Source: Amycolatopsis tolypomycina | GTDB taxonomy: Bacteria; Actinomycetota; Actinomycetes; Mycobacteriales; Pseudonocardiaceae | Reading direction: 5' to 3' | Assembly: GCF_900105945.1 (NCBI RefSeq) | Contig: NZ_FNSO01000004.1 | Location: 7,258,001-7,322,000 of the forward strand | Length of the DNA: 64,000 nt | Shown: one piece after another, positions 15,564 to 23,882 of the stretch | Numbering within the stretch: the first letter of the stretch is position 1 | Layout of the letters: each line of letters opens with the position of its first letter | Made by a program: the position numbers and the translations under genes | The notes under the pieces: generated by a model | Databases searched by the model: none | Seen by the model: only the letters and a program-made list of their open reading frames with translations | What the model was told of the DNA's origin: nothing

Positions 15564-16589
15564 TCACTTCCGTGACCGGCCGACAGAACTGCGGCCGCGT
15601 CTGGACAGCCGGACCGCGAGATACGCCATGTAACCCAGAAGCCAGACCAGAGCTGTCACAAACAGCACGCCAAGTGCGCGGATCCATCCAGTGAAGGCCG
15701 TCGGGCCCCCGGCCATCGTCATCACGGGCAGCACGATCCCGACGATGGTCGGATACAGCAGGACTCCGAGCCCGATCCACAACTGGCGGTCCGGCCGGAC
15801 GATCGCGTCGCGGCGCTCTCGCAATCGGTAGGCCTCGATCTGCGCATCTTCCCGACGCTGGGCCGCACGCTCCTTATCCGCCGTCAACTGGCTGCGGCTC
15901 TGGTCGGATCGCTGGAGCCCCCTGTTAGTGATCAGCGCGCGGGCAACAGGCGACATTGGCGCCGTGAACCCCGCGCCGAGCAGCAGCGAGTTGATGTTGG
16001 GGATAGCGTAAGGAAGCTTTGTACGCTTCGCCGCGTCCAACTTTTCCCGCTCGATCGCTCGAGCCTCGACCACGGCGTCGAACGCAGCCTCGCGCACCCT
16101 CGGCCACCGCGGTAGCGGCAAGGCGTCGTCAAGCTCCCCGTCGGCGTTAGCCCAGGTGACCGAGCGCCACTGCTCGGCCGTCAGTTCGGATGCAGGCTTG
16201 ATCGACTCGTCGAGCTGCTGCTGAGCCAACGCGAATTCTGCGGCCGCCTCCTGCAGGTAGTGCTGAACCTGTTCCGCGGTCAGCGGCGTCCTAGCCAGCA
16301 GTTCCCGATCGAGTTGTGTGACGTCGCGCGCCCCGCGGCGGAGCGCATCGAGTACGTCGGGTTCGTCCAGGAACTCGGCGGCTTCGAAGGACTCCCAGAC
16401 CTCCTGAGCGGCCTTGGCGCGAACGTCGGCGATGCGGAGCCGTTCTTCGGCTTGATCCAGCAGCGCCTGAGCGCCCTGCTGTTCGCTGTCGATCCCGACG
16501 AACCGGTTGACCAGCAGACCGCCGACGATGGCGACCAAACCGGCGCTAGCACCGGTGATCGTCGACAGAAAGGGAGTCGGATCAGCCAT
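15564..16589 (-). CDS. coiled-coil membrane protein, unknown
   Basis: 341 residues. One hydrophobic segment near the N-terminus (about residues 14-30), a long charged region rich in Glu, Gln, Ala and Arg likely to form coiled coils (residues 35-260), and two hydrophobic segments near the C-terminus (about 270-325), ending in a basic tail. No enzymatic motif seen. Its start overlaps the end of the upstream Abi-like gene by 8 bases, so the two are coupled. G+C and use of rarer codons are somewhat less extreme than in the core genes to the right. A two-gene soluble sensor/membrane effector system is one reading. Confidence 0.6.
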   Translation of the reverse strand: MADPTPFLSTITGASAGLVAIVGGLLVNRFVGIDSEQQGAQALLDQAEERLRIADVRAKAAQEVWESFEAAEFLDEPDVLDALRRGARDVTQLDRELLARTPLTAEQVQHYLQEAAAEFALAQQQLDESIKPASELTAEQWRSVTWANADGELDDALPLPRWPRVREAAFDAVVEARAIEREKLDAAKRTKLPYAIPNINSLLLGAGFTAPMSPVARALITNRGLQRSDQSRSQLTADKERAAQRREDAQIEAYRLRERRDAIVRPDRQLWIGLGVLLYPTIVGIVLPVMTMAGGPTAFTGWIRALGVLFVTALVWLLGYMAYLAVRLSRRGRSSVGRSRK

Positions 16590-17436
16590 GCTCGGCGCGC
16601 TCCAGTTTCCGGCGCAGCGCCCCGCTCGTCAGCCATTGAACAGCCAACGCCGCGAGGTGCACCGCAGCCTCAGCCTCAGCCTGTCCTTGGTCTCGAGACG
16701 TAGCGCCGCCTCCGTGCCGAGAACGCTGCCCTTGCCAAAGCTGATCAAGCAGTCCGACGAACGGCTCGATACTCGCCGGCGCGTCTACACCGTCGACCAG
16801 TACCAGTTCCCATTTGTCCGACTGGTTGCGCAGGTCCCGCACGACCGTCCCGAGCGAGGCGCGGCCGTTCTTCGGGGAGACGATGGGAACAAATGCCTCT
16901 TCGACCGCTCGCACCGCTTCGCGGTAGGCGCCCGTCGCATCCGGCTCCGGCCGGTAAGCGTGATACCAAGCCCTTCCTAACAACTCGGCAGTTCCCTTGC
17001 TTGCCGCAGCCACAGTGCTCTGGAACGCGCTCTCGACCGTCGGATCGACTCGCCACGTCAGATGTGCACCGTCATCGGCCACCTTGTACGCCGACCGGCC
17101 CAAACGAAGTATCCGGTCAAGGCGGTCCAAGTCGGCAGCTTCGATAATGCAGCCGTCACTTTCCCCGCTGAGCTGCAACATAGCGTCGATAACGGAAAGT
17201 AATCGAGGACCTGGCACGTCATGGAGAGCGTCCACCATGTACTGCGTCGAGTGCGACCAGCCCAAAGACAGCAGTACTGCTTCGGCCAGCTCCTCTGGAC
17301 GATTTCTGAGCACCTCAGCCATCCACTTCTTGAGCGGACGAAAGAGATGTTCGGGAACGCCCTCCAACAAAACGCGGCCGGCCGGCCGACCGGCGATCCG
17401 ATCGTCGAAGCTCTGGAAGGGCTGCACCTCGGTCAT
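16582..17436 (-). CDS. Abi-like/HEPN-like protein, candidate defence gene
   Basis: 284 residues. Residues ~1-110 are helical with no recognised motif. Residues ~125-280 resemble the C-terminal part of abortive-infection-type proteins: a helical region with Ala- and Glu-rich AYREAVRAVEEAF, then LVRDLRNQS-like VVRDLRNQSDKW, an RHGG motif and a terminal helix with VQWLTSGALRR. The RHG signature is typical of Abi_C/HEPN-like RNA-binding folds. It is coupled to the membrane protein downstream. Assignment is by pattern only and therefore tentative; start ATG chosen as the first in the frame. Confidence 0.55.
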   Translation of the reverse strand: MTEVQPFQSFDDRIAGRPAGRVLLEGVPEHLFRPLKKWMAEVLRNRPEELAEAVLLSLGWSHSTQYMVDALHDVPGPRLLSVIDAMLQLSGESDGCIIEAADLDRLDRILRLGRSAYKVADDGAHLTWRVDPTVESAFQSTVAAASKGTAELLGRAWYHAYRPEPDATGAYREAVRAVEEAFVPIVSPKNGRASLGTVVRDLRNQSDKWELVLVDGVDAPASIEPFVGLLDQLWQGQRSRHGGGATSRDQGQAEAEAAVHLAALAVQWLTSGALRRKLERAEHG

Positions 17437-17550
17437 CCGGAGACTCTAGCTGCCGACACCGACAAGGAGCGGTAGCGACGACGGCTGCAAGCTCCCAGCA
17501 CCACAACGGCGTTGCTACCCAACGCCGCATCGCAACAGACGTGCGTCCTA

Positions 17551-17790
17551 TTACTGTCCTGCACTAGCCGTCTCCGATCGTTGCGTTCGCGTCGGAGCGA
17601 TACGGCTCGACTCCATACCCGGACTGCATGGCTTGATGCGCGGGGCGACGTTCCTCGAATGCATCAGCAGGGCGAGCGCGGTCAGGCCGTCGCGCCGTCG
17701 GCTCGGCGAGCGCGACAACACAGCCCCGCTGACCGCGATGACTATCGCGATGCCCATGGATGCCGGCAATACCAGCAAGAGAAGAGCCAC
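17551..17790 (-). CDS. possible small membrane protein
   Basis: A 79-residue frame with a strongly hydrophobic N-terminal segment (residues 2-26) followed by a basic, Ser/Thr-rich tail. It lies in an otherwise empty gap of 458 bases (17437-17894). There is no clear ribosome site and codon bias is not decisive. It may be a real single-pass membrane protein of the integrative-element type or chance. The rest of the gap shows nothing else recognisable. Confidence 0.3.
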   Translation of the reverse strand: MALLLLVLPASMGIAIVIAVSGAVLSRSPSRRRDGLTALALLMHSRNVAPRIKPCSPGMESSRIAPTRTQRSETASAGQ

Positions 17791-17894
17791 TCGCCCTCCA
17801 ATGAATCGAGTTCTTCCGCACGAACTCCACGGTAAGGGCTAGATGGCGGAGTATCTGTCGCCAAGTTACTACCACACGACGTAGACTTACCCCC

Positions 17895-18584
17895 GTGCGA
17901 GTCGGCTATGGCAACGGCGGCTGGGTCCGGGTGGACGGCATCGGACTGCCCGGCCAGGTGTACGCGCGCTTCGCGCAAGGTACGGACCGCAGGTGGCGTA
18001 TCACCGAGCTCTACGTCGATGGCGAAGGCGAGCCTCTGCCGCCGGCAGCGATCCGGCAGCTGCCCATCGATGCTCTGGAGGCTGCCATGCTTGAAGGGTC
18101 GGAATCCGTAGAGAGTCGCTCCAATGTTGCCGGGCCGGACCTCCATCGGCTGGCGGCGCATTACGCAACGACCTGGGGATCAGGCACGTACAGCGGCCGA
18201 CACTGCAGCAGTTGCGGCGGCCCGGTCCGGGGCAGAGCGCACGGGGGTCCCCAAAGATCGTTGAGCAATTGGGTCGCCGAAAGCTGGTTCGCGCAATTCG
18301 CGGAGTCAGGTGTCCGCCAGACTTCCATGCCTCAATCACCTGAGCCTCCCGCTGCCGAGGCCGACGACTTCCCTGTGCTCGACCCGCCACAGGGCAGCCG
18401 GATCACCGACGACTTTCTGGTCCGGATCCGCAGCGCTTACGCGCTTTGCCTGAGACGGGGCCTGCCGCCCGCGCCGACGATCGCCGAGCTGGCGGCCGTC
18501 TCACCGCGGACCGTCCACAAGTGGGTCTACACCGCTCGGGCCCGTGGCATCATGCCGCCAGGGCAGCGGGGGCGGGCCGGGTGA
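17895..18584 (+). CDS. HTH-containing protein of integrative-element type
   Basis: 229 residues from a GTG. The N-terminal half has no recognised domain. HCSSCGGPVRG in the middle could hold a zinc. The last ~60 residues contain a helix-turn-helix with the pattern YALCLRRGLPPAPTIAEL ... SPRTVHKWVYTARARGIMPP, which I associate with genes on actinomycete plasmids and AICEs. It converges on the Spd-like gene, so both probably belong to an element remnant. Exact role unknown. Confidence 0.6.
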   Translation: MRVGYGNGGWVRVDGIGLPGQVYARFAQGTDRRWRITELYVDGEGEPLPPAAIRQLPIDALEAAMLEGSESVESRSNVAGPDLHRLAAHYATTWGSGTYSGRHCSSCGGPVRGRAHGGPQRSLSNWVAESWFAQFAESGVRQTSMPQSPEPPAAEADDFPVLDPPQGSRITDDFLVRIRSAYALCLRRGLPPAPTIAELAAVSPRTVHKWVYTARARGIMPPGQRGRAG

Positions 18585-18592
18585 ATTCGGTT

Positions 18593-19309
18593 TTAGGGCA
18601 CTTCGGGGCAGCCTGGAGAAACAGCAGCCATTGCCGTCTGCATTTCGGATCGCACGGCCGCACACAGCTTCCTCGAAGTCGCGGCTCCGACCCCGAGCTC
18701 GCGGCGCAGACTTTCAGCTGAAATGGGACGCTGGTAACGATCCCAGTGCTCGCGGTTGAGGCTCCTCGCCCGTTCCAGCTTCGCTTCGCTACCCGCAGCT
18801 GTCATCTCGATCGCCAGCTCCTGGCCGACCGGGACTGCGCATTCCGGCTCCACCGCCTGATCGGGCGCTGAGCTGTCGTGATCTTCTCGCTGTTCTTGTG
18901 CGGTGTCGACGATCTGCAGGCTTCGGAGCATTGCTGGACCGACCTCGGCCCAGCCAATCAACAGCAGCGGTCCCACTGCATCAAAGCCAGCTTTACCCCA
19001 CTGACCTGCACAGATGGGATCGGCAACGTTCAAGGCTAGCGTCGCGGTGCTAGCTGCCAGCAGGAGGCGCCGAGCCGGCCGCAGGACCTCTTCCGGAGCA
19101 CCCTGCATCGCCAGATGCCTGGTACCCACGAGCAGGCCGAGCACGGTCAGGTCCAGCGCCGGGGCCACCAGCGGAGCGACGTACGCCGGAACACCGATCC
19201 GCAGTGCCAGCGCCAGGACGTTCCCGAAGCCGAAGAGAAAGGTCAGCCCGATGACGATGCTCATCATCGTGGTGACGAACCTGCTCACGCTGGCCGAGGA
19301 CCCCATCAC
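18593..19309 (-). CDS. Spd/DUF2637-like plasmid-spread membrane protein
   Basis: 238 residues. Four hydrophobic segments in the first 130 residues (FVTTMMSIVIGLTFLFG, APLVAPALDLTVLGLL, LLLAASTATLALNV, AVGPLLLIGWAEVGP) arranged as in DUF2637/SpdA-type proteins, followed by a charged linker and a C-terminal HTH-like segment (ISAESLRRELGVGAATSRKL). Such proteins assist intramycelial plasmid spread in Streptomyces elements. It lies 90 bases from the 3' end of a tRNA gene, the classical position of an AICE edge. No integrase gene is seen in this window. Confidence 0.6.
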   Translation of the reverse strand: MMGSSASVSRFVTTMMSIVIGLTFLFGFGNVLALALRIGVPAYVAPLVAPALDLTVLGLLVGTRHLAMQGAPEEVLRPARRLLLAASTATLALNVADPICAGQWGKAGFDAVGPLLLIGWAEVGPAMLRSLQIVDTAQEQREDHDSSAPDQAVEPECAVPVGQELAIEMTAAGSEAKLERARSLNREHWDRYQRPISAESLRRELGVGAATSRKLCAAVRSEMQTAMAAVSPGCPEVP

Positions 19310-19399
19310 GCCCTCCCGCGCATCGACGCGAGGTCGTACGTGCCCTCGATGACCAGCGTGCCCGTCAGCCGAGGCCGATCAGGGTGATGATGGTCTGCG

Positions 19400-19476
19400 T
19401 GGTGCCCCCGACGGGACTCGAACCCGCACTGAGTCGATTTTAAGTCGACTGCCTCTGCCGATTGGGCTACGGGGGC
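19400..19476 (-). tRNA. tRNA with UAA anticodon, short variable loop
   Basis: Read on the minus strand it folds as a cloverleaf: acceptor stem GCCCCCG/CGGGGGC, three-base-pair D stem, anticodon stem GTCGA/TCGAC with loop CTTAAAA (anticodon TAA), a five-base variable loop TCAGT, T arm GCGGG-TTCGAGT-CCCGT, discriminator A and an encoded CCA. The UAA anticodon would read the rare leucine codon UUA, but bacterial leucine tRNAs have a long variable arm and this one does not. The D loop (AATCGGCAGA) is leucine-like. Amino-acid identity is therefore uncertain. Its 3' end points at the element-like genes to the left. Confidence 0.85.
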
Positions 19477-19529
19477 ACCGCACACTCTAGGTGATGACGT
19501 CGGTGCGGTGTCCAGGACACACAAAACCG

Positions 19530-19560
19530 AGAGCCCCCGGCCACGGGGACCGGGGGCTCT
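19530..19560 (-). terminator. rho-independent terminator of ndh
   Basis: AGAGCCCCCGG (19530-19540) pairs with CCGGGGGCTCT (19550-19560) around a nine-base loop. On the minus strand the stem is followed by CGGTTTTG, giving a short U run just after the ndh stop at 19582. It also separates ndh from the tRNA. Confidence 0.8.
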
Positions 19561-19581
19561 TCGGCGAAGGCGAAGCGGATG

Positions 19582-20916
19582 TCAGGACTTCGAAACGCGC
19601 GCGAACTCGTCCTTCGGGTTGTTGATCTGGCCGAGCGAGATCACCTCGCGGCGGAACAGGCCACCGAGGATCCAGTCGAACAGGATGCGGATTCGCCTGT
19701 TCCACGTCGGCATGGCCTTGAGGTGGTAGGCGCGGTGGAACAGCCAGGCCGGGAAGCCCTTGATCTTCAGGTTCAGCGCGTCCGCGACGCCCTTGTGCAG
19801 GCCGAGGCTCGCCACCGCGCCGAGGTTCTTGTGGAAGTAGTCCTTCGGCTTGCCGCCGCGCAGGACCTTGATGATGTTCTTCGCCAGCAGCCTTGCCTGG
19901 CGGACCGCGTGCTGGGCGTTCGGCGGGCACGTCGCCGTCGGGTCTTCCTCCGTGCGGGACAGGTCCGGGATCGCCGCGTTGTCGCCCGCCGTCCAGACCT
20001 CCGGGTGGCCGACGACCTGCATCGCCGCCGTGGCCTCGAGGCGGCCGCGCTTGTCGAGCGGCAGGTCCGAGTTGGCCAGGACCGGGTTGGCCTTCACGCC
20101 CGCGGTCCAGATGATCGTGTCGGTGTCGAACTCCGTGCCGTCCGACAGCACGACGTGGCCGTTTTCGAACGACTTCGCCGCCGTCGACAGGTAGACCTCG
20201 ATGCCGCGCTTCTCCAGCTGCTCGACCGTGTACACGCCGAGCGTCTCGCGGACCTCGGGGAGGATCCGGCCGGCCGCCTCGACGAGCACCCAGCGGATGT
20301 CGAAGGTCTTGATGTTCGGGTAGTAGTTCTCCACCGCGAACCGGGTCATGTCCTCGAGCTCGGCCAGCGCCTCGATGCCGGCGAAGCCGCCGCCGACCAC
20401 CGTGAACGTCAGCAGGCGCTTGCGCAGCTCGGGGTCGAGCGTGCTGGCCGCCTCGTCGAGCTTCGTCATGATGTGGTTGCGCAGGTAGATCGCCTCGCCG
20501 ATGGTCTTGAAGGCGATGCCTTCCTCGACCAGGCCCGGGATCGGCAGGATGCGCGCGACCGCACCGAGGGCGACGACCAGGATGTCGTAGCCGAGCTGCT
20601 CGATGTGGCCGTCGGCCGCCTCGACCGTGACGGACTTCTTCTCGTTCTCGATCTTGGTGACGCGCGCGGTCAGCACGTGGCAGCGCTTGAGCACCCGCCG
20701 CAGCGGCACGACCACGTGCCGGGGCTCGATCGCGCCGGCCGCGGCCTCCGGGAGGAACGGCGCGTAGGTCATGTGGGGCTGCGGGTCAACGACGGTCACG
20801 GAGGCCTCGTTGGCCCGGAGCATCTTCTGGAGGCCGTACGCCGTGTAGAGCCCGACGTACCCACCACCGAGGACGAGGATCCGAGTCGGTTCCGACTTCG
20901 ACTTCGCAGCAGCCAT
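19582..20916 (-). CDS. ndh: type II NADH dehydrogenase
   Basis: 444 residues. N-terminal FAD motif LVLGGGYVGLYTA, second dinucleotide motif TVVGGGFAGIEAL for NADH, and the third flavin contact VWTAGDNAAIPD, then NAQHAVRQA and a C-terminal amphipathic region with aromatic and basic residues that anchors to the membrane. This is the single-subunit, non-proton-pumping NADH:menaquinone oxidoreductase of the respiratory chain. ATG start with downstream terminator; monocistronic. Confidence 0.93.
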   Translation of the reverse strand: MAAAKSKSEPTRILVLGGGYVGLYTAYGLQKMLRANEASVTVVDPQPHMTYAPFLPEAAAGAIEPRHVVVPLRRVLKRCHVLTARVTKIENEKKSVTVEAADGHIEQLGYDILVVALGAVARILPIPGLVEEGIAFKTIGEAIYLRNHIMTKLDEAASTLDPELRKRLLTFTVVGGGFAGIEALAELEDMTRFAVENYYPNIKTFDIRWVLVEAAGRILPEVRETLGVYTVEQLEKRGIEVYLSTAAKSFENGHVVLSDGTEFDTDTIIWTAGVKANPVLANSDLPLDKRGRLEATAAMQVVGHPEVWTAGDNAAIPDLSRTEEDPTATCPPNAQHAVRQARLLAKNIIKVLRGGKPKDYFHKNLGAVASLGLHKGVADALNLKIKGFPAWLFHRAYHLKAMPTWNRRIRILFDWILGGLFRREVISLGQINNPKDEFARVSKS

Positions 20917-21000
20917 GTCCTCATGGTGACACCTCCGCCGCGACCTCGCTCGGGGGCCCCATCCGGCTGTGACCAGCGTCGCGGCGGTTTCCGTAACGAT

Positions 21001-21684
21001 TCAGTCCGGCGCTGTCACCGAGGTCGCGGCGCGGAAGACGGCCGCCACCATGGCGTGGGTCACGCGGTGTGTCTGGACATTGCGCGGCGATACGTGATAA
21101 CAGCCGAAAAGCCGCAGGTCGCCCAGCTCCACGACGGTCCCGTGGCCGAACGGGGGCCGCGGGTTCGGCACCGGCCAGCCCGCCTCGGCCAGCACGGGCA
21201 GTAACGCCTGCCAGCCGAACGCGCCGAGCACCACGATCGCCCGCAGTGTCGGACGTAACAGTGCCAGCTCCTCCGCCAGCCACGGGCGGCAGGTGTCCCG
21301 CTCGGCCGGCGTCGGCTTGTTCTCCGGCGGCGCGCACCGCACCGGCGAGACGAGCCGGGTGCCGTACAGCTCGAGGCCGTCGCCGATCGCCGTGGACGTC
21401 GGCTGGGACGCGAGCCCGACCTCGTGCAGGACGCGGAAGAGGAAATCACCCGATGGGTCGCCGGTGAACATCCGGCCGGTGCGGTTCGCGCCGTGCGCCG
21501 AGGGCGCCAGGCCGACGACGGCGAGCGACGCGTCCGCCGGCCCGAACCCCGGCACCGGGCGCGCCCAGTACTCCTCGCCGCGGAAGGCCGCCTTGGTGCC
21601 CGCCACACCCTCGCGCCAGCTCACCAGCCGTGGGCAGGCGCGGCACCCGGCGACGGCGGCGTCGAGCTGGGCCAACGTCCTCAT
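21001..21684 (-). CDS. udgB: family 5 uracil-DNA glycosylase (UdgB)
   Basis: 227 residues; the ATG at 21684 overlaps the endonuclease V stop (ATGA). Motif A is GLAPSAHGANRTGRMFTGD and the second motif HVSPRNVQTHR, both characteristic of UDG family 5, in which the catalytic Asp of family 1 is absent and hypoxanthine and other deaminated bases are also removed. Cysteines in CRACPRLV near the N-terminus and two further on can hold the family's 4Fe-4S cluster. It removes uracil from GC-rich DNA after cytosine deamination. Confidence 0.93.
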   Translation of the reverse strand: MRTLAQLDAAVAGCRACPRLVSWREGVAGTKAAFRGEEYWARPVPGFGPADASLAVVGLAPSAHGANRTGRMFTGDPSGDFLFRVLHEVGLASQPTSTAIGDGLELYGTRLVSPVRCAPPENKPTPAERDTCRPWLAEELALLRPTLRAIVVLGAFGWQALLPVLAEAGWPVPNPRPPFGHGTVVELGDLRLFGCYHVSPRNVQTHRVTHAMVAAVFRAATSVTAPD

Positions 21685-22340
21685 TTCAGCGCCGCCCTGG
21701 ACAGCCGGTCGGCGTGGCGGGTGGTCTCGGGCAGCCGGTAGCGCGGGGTCAGGGCCAGTGTCAGCCGGCACGCGTGCGCCAGGTCGATCCGGTGCCCGGC
21801 CGAGACGTACACCGGCTTGACGCCCTCCCGGGTCCGCAGCACCGCGCCGACCTCCTCCCCGGCGTCGACCAGCGGCACCGAAGACCCACGAGCGGCCGCC
21901 GGGTCGGCGTGCGTGCCGACGAACCGGGTCTTGCCGACGCCGAAGGCGGGCAATCCGGTCAGCACGCCGAGGTGGCAGGCCAGCCCGAAGCGCCGCGGGT
22001 GGGCGCGGCCGTGGCCGTCGCAGACCAGCACGTCGGGGGTGCGGTCCAGGCGCTCGAGCGCGGCCAGCAGCGGCGGCAGCTCGCGGAAGGCGAACAGGCC
22101 CGGCTCGTACGGGAAGACCGCCCGCGCGCGGTGCGTCCGCTCCTCGACCACCGTGAGCCCGGCGGTCTCGAGGGTGACGACCGCCGCGGCGATGTCGCCG
22201 TCGTCGTCGTAGGCGACGTCGAGGCCGGTGACGGTCGGCGGCAGCTCGGGGCAGTCGTCGGCGAGCTCGACCCGGCCGCGGAGCCGGTCCTGGACGGCGA
22301 GCGCCTCCTCGGTCGTCGACGGCCAGTCCTCGGTGTGCAC
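21681..22340 (-). CDS. nfi: endonuclease V (deoxyinosine endonuclease)
   Basis: 219 residues from GTG 22340 (HTEDW). Family motifs: VTGLDVAYDDDG with the first catalytic Asp, PDVLVCDGHGRAHPRRFGLACHLGV with the second Asp and following His, and FGVGKTRFVG. It cuts the second phosphodiester bond 3' of deoxyinosine. Its coupling to udgB places two deaminated-base repair enzymes in one unit. A CTG codon one position upstream is a possible start, but GTG is preferred. Confidence 0.92.
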   Translation of the reverse strand: MHTEDWPSTTEEALAVQDRLRGRVELADDCPELPPTVTGLDVAYDDDGDIAAAVVTLETAGLTVVEERTHRARAVFPYEPGLFAFRELPPLLAALERLDRTPDVLVCDGHGRAHPRRFGLACHLGVLTGLPAFGVGKTRFVGTHADPAAARGSSVPLVDAGEEVGAVLRTREGVKPVYVSAGHRIDLAHACRLTLALTPRYRLPETTRHADRLSRAALK

Positions 22341-22388
22341 CAGGTCACCCTGCCACAGCCGCCGTCGCCCGCCGACTAAGTTGGGTCC

Positions 22389-23882
22389 ATGGCGGACACC
22401 ACCCCCGAAGCGGCTACCGAGACGAAGACTCCGGAAACCACGGAGATCCCGGCCGAGCCGACCGACGACATCGTCACCACGCAGCACACCCTGACCGTGA
22501 AGCGGAAGAAGCTCGCCTACACGGCGAAGGCGGGGCGGATCGTCCTCCGCAAGGAGATCGTCAAGGACGGCAAGTCCGAGGGCTTCAAGGCGAAGGCGGA
22601 GGTGTTCATCACCTCCTACACCCTCGACGACGCCGACCCGGGCACGCGGCCGGTGACGTTCGCCTTCAACGGCGGCCCCGGCTCGTCGAGCATCTGGCTC
22701 CACATGGGCCTGCTGGGGCCGCGCCGCGTGCTCTCGGGCGACGTCGACGACCTGGTGCCGCCGCCGTACGGGCTGGCCGACAACCCCGAGACGCTGCTGG
22801 TGCACAGCGACCTCGTGTTCATCGACCCGGTGTCGACCGGCTACTCGCGGGCCTCCGAAGGCGGCGAGACGAAGGACTTCCACGGCTTCAAGGGCGACAT
22901 CGAGTCGGTCGGCGAGATCATCCGGCTCTGGGTGTCGCGGCACCAGCGCTGGCTGTCGCCGAAGTTCCTGGCCGGCGAGTCGTACGGCACGCTGCGCGCC
23001 GCCGGGCTGGCCGCGCACCTGCAGGACAGGCACGGGCTCTACCTGAACGGCCTGCTGCTCATCTCGTCGGTGCTCGACCTGGGCACGCTGCGGTTCACCG
23101 AGGGCAACGACCTCCCGTACTCGCTGTACGTGCCGACGTACGCGGCGATCGCGCACTACCACGGCCTGCACGGCGAACGCCCGCTCGACGACGTCCTCGC
23201 CGACGCCGAGGACTTCGCGGCGAAGGACCTGCCGTGGGCGCTGGCCCGCGGCGCCCGGCTGTCCACTCAGGACAGGGCGGAGGCGGTGGCCACGCTGGCG
23301 TCGCTGACCGGGCTCACCGAGTCCTATGTGGACCGGGTGAACCTGCGCATCGAGCACGTCCGGTTCTTCACCGAGCTGCTGCGCGACCGCGGCCTGGTGG
23401 TGGGCCGGATGGACGGCCGGTTCACCACGTGGGAGCCGGACGGCGGCCGCGAGCACATGAGCGACGACCCGTCGATCTCCCGAGTGGTCGGCGCCTACGC
23501 GGCGGCGTTCAACCACTACGTGCGGGCGGAACTGGGCTACGAGAACGACCTGCCGTACGAGATCATCAGCGAGGACACGTTCAAGGCGTGGTCCTACGCG
23601 GACTTCGAGGGCCGGTCGGTGTCGGTGGTGGATTCGGTGAGCGCGGCCATGCGCGCGAACCCGCACCTGCAGGTCCACGTGGCATTCGGCCACTACGACG
23701 GCGCCACGGCCTACTACGCGGCCGAGCACGTGCTGGCGCATCTGCAGATCCCCGAGGAACTGCGCGAGAACATCGACACGGCGTACTACCCGGCCGGCCA
23801 CATGATGTACGTCCACGAGCCGACCCGGGTGCAGCAGTCGAAGGACCTGGCGAAGTTCGTCAAGAAGGCGTCGAACCGCTGA
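22389..23882 (+). CDS. S10-family serine carboxypeptidase-like protein
   Basis: 497 residues, no signal peptide, low-complexity acidic N-terminus (residues 1-35). Family features: oxyanion-hole segment FNGGPGSSSIWLHMG, nucleophile serine in GESYGTLRAAGLA, and catalytic His in YYPAGHMMYVHEP, with an Asp about 50 residues earlier (AFGHYDGATAYY region). S10 enzymes are serine carboxypeptidases, and bacterial cytoplasmic homologues are common in actinobacteria but little studied. It is divergent from nfi and converges, with a 23-base overlap, on the membrane protein at 23860. Confidence 0.9.
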   Translation: MADTTPEAATETKTPETTEIPAEPTDDIVTTQHTLTVKRKKLAYTAKAGRIVLRKEIVKDGKSEGFKAKAEVFITSYTLDDADPGTRPVTFAFNGGPGSSSIWLHMGLLGPRRVLSGDVDDLVPPPYGLADNPETLLVHSDLVFIDPVSTGYSRASEGGETKDFHGFKGDIESVGEIIRLWVSRHQRWLSPKFLAGESYGTLRAAGLAAHLQDRHGLYLNGLLLISSVLDLGTLRFTEGNDLPYSLYVPTYAAIAHYHGLHGERPLDDVLADAEDFAAKDLPWALARGARLSTQDRAEAVATLASLTGLTESYVDRVNLRIEHVRFFTELLRDRGLVVGRMDGRFTTWEPDGGREHMSDDPSISRVVGAYAAAFNHYVRAELGYENDLPYEIISEDTFKAWSYADFEGRSVSVVDSVSAAMRANPHLQVHVAFGHYDGATAYYAAEHVLAHLQIPEELRENIDTAYYPAGHMMYVHEPTRVQQSKDLAKFVKKASNR

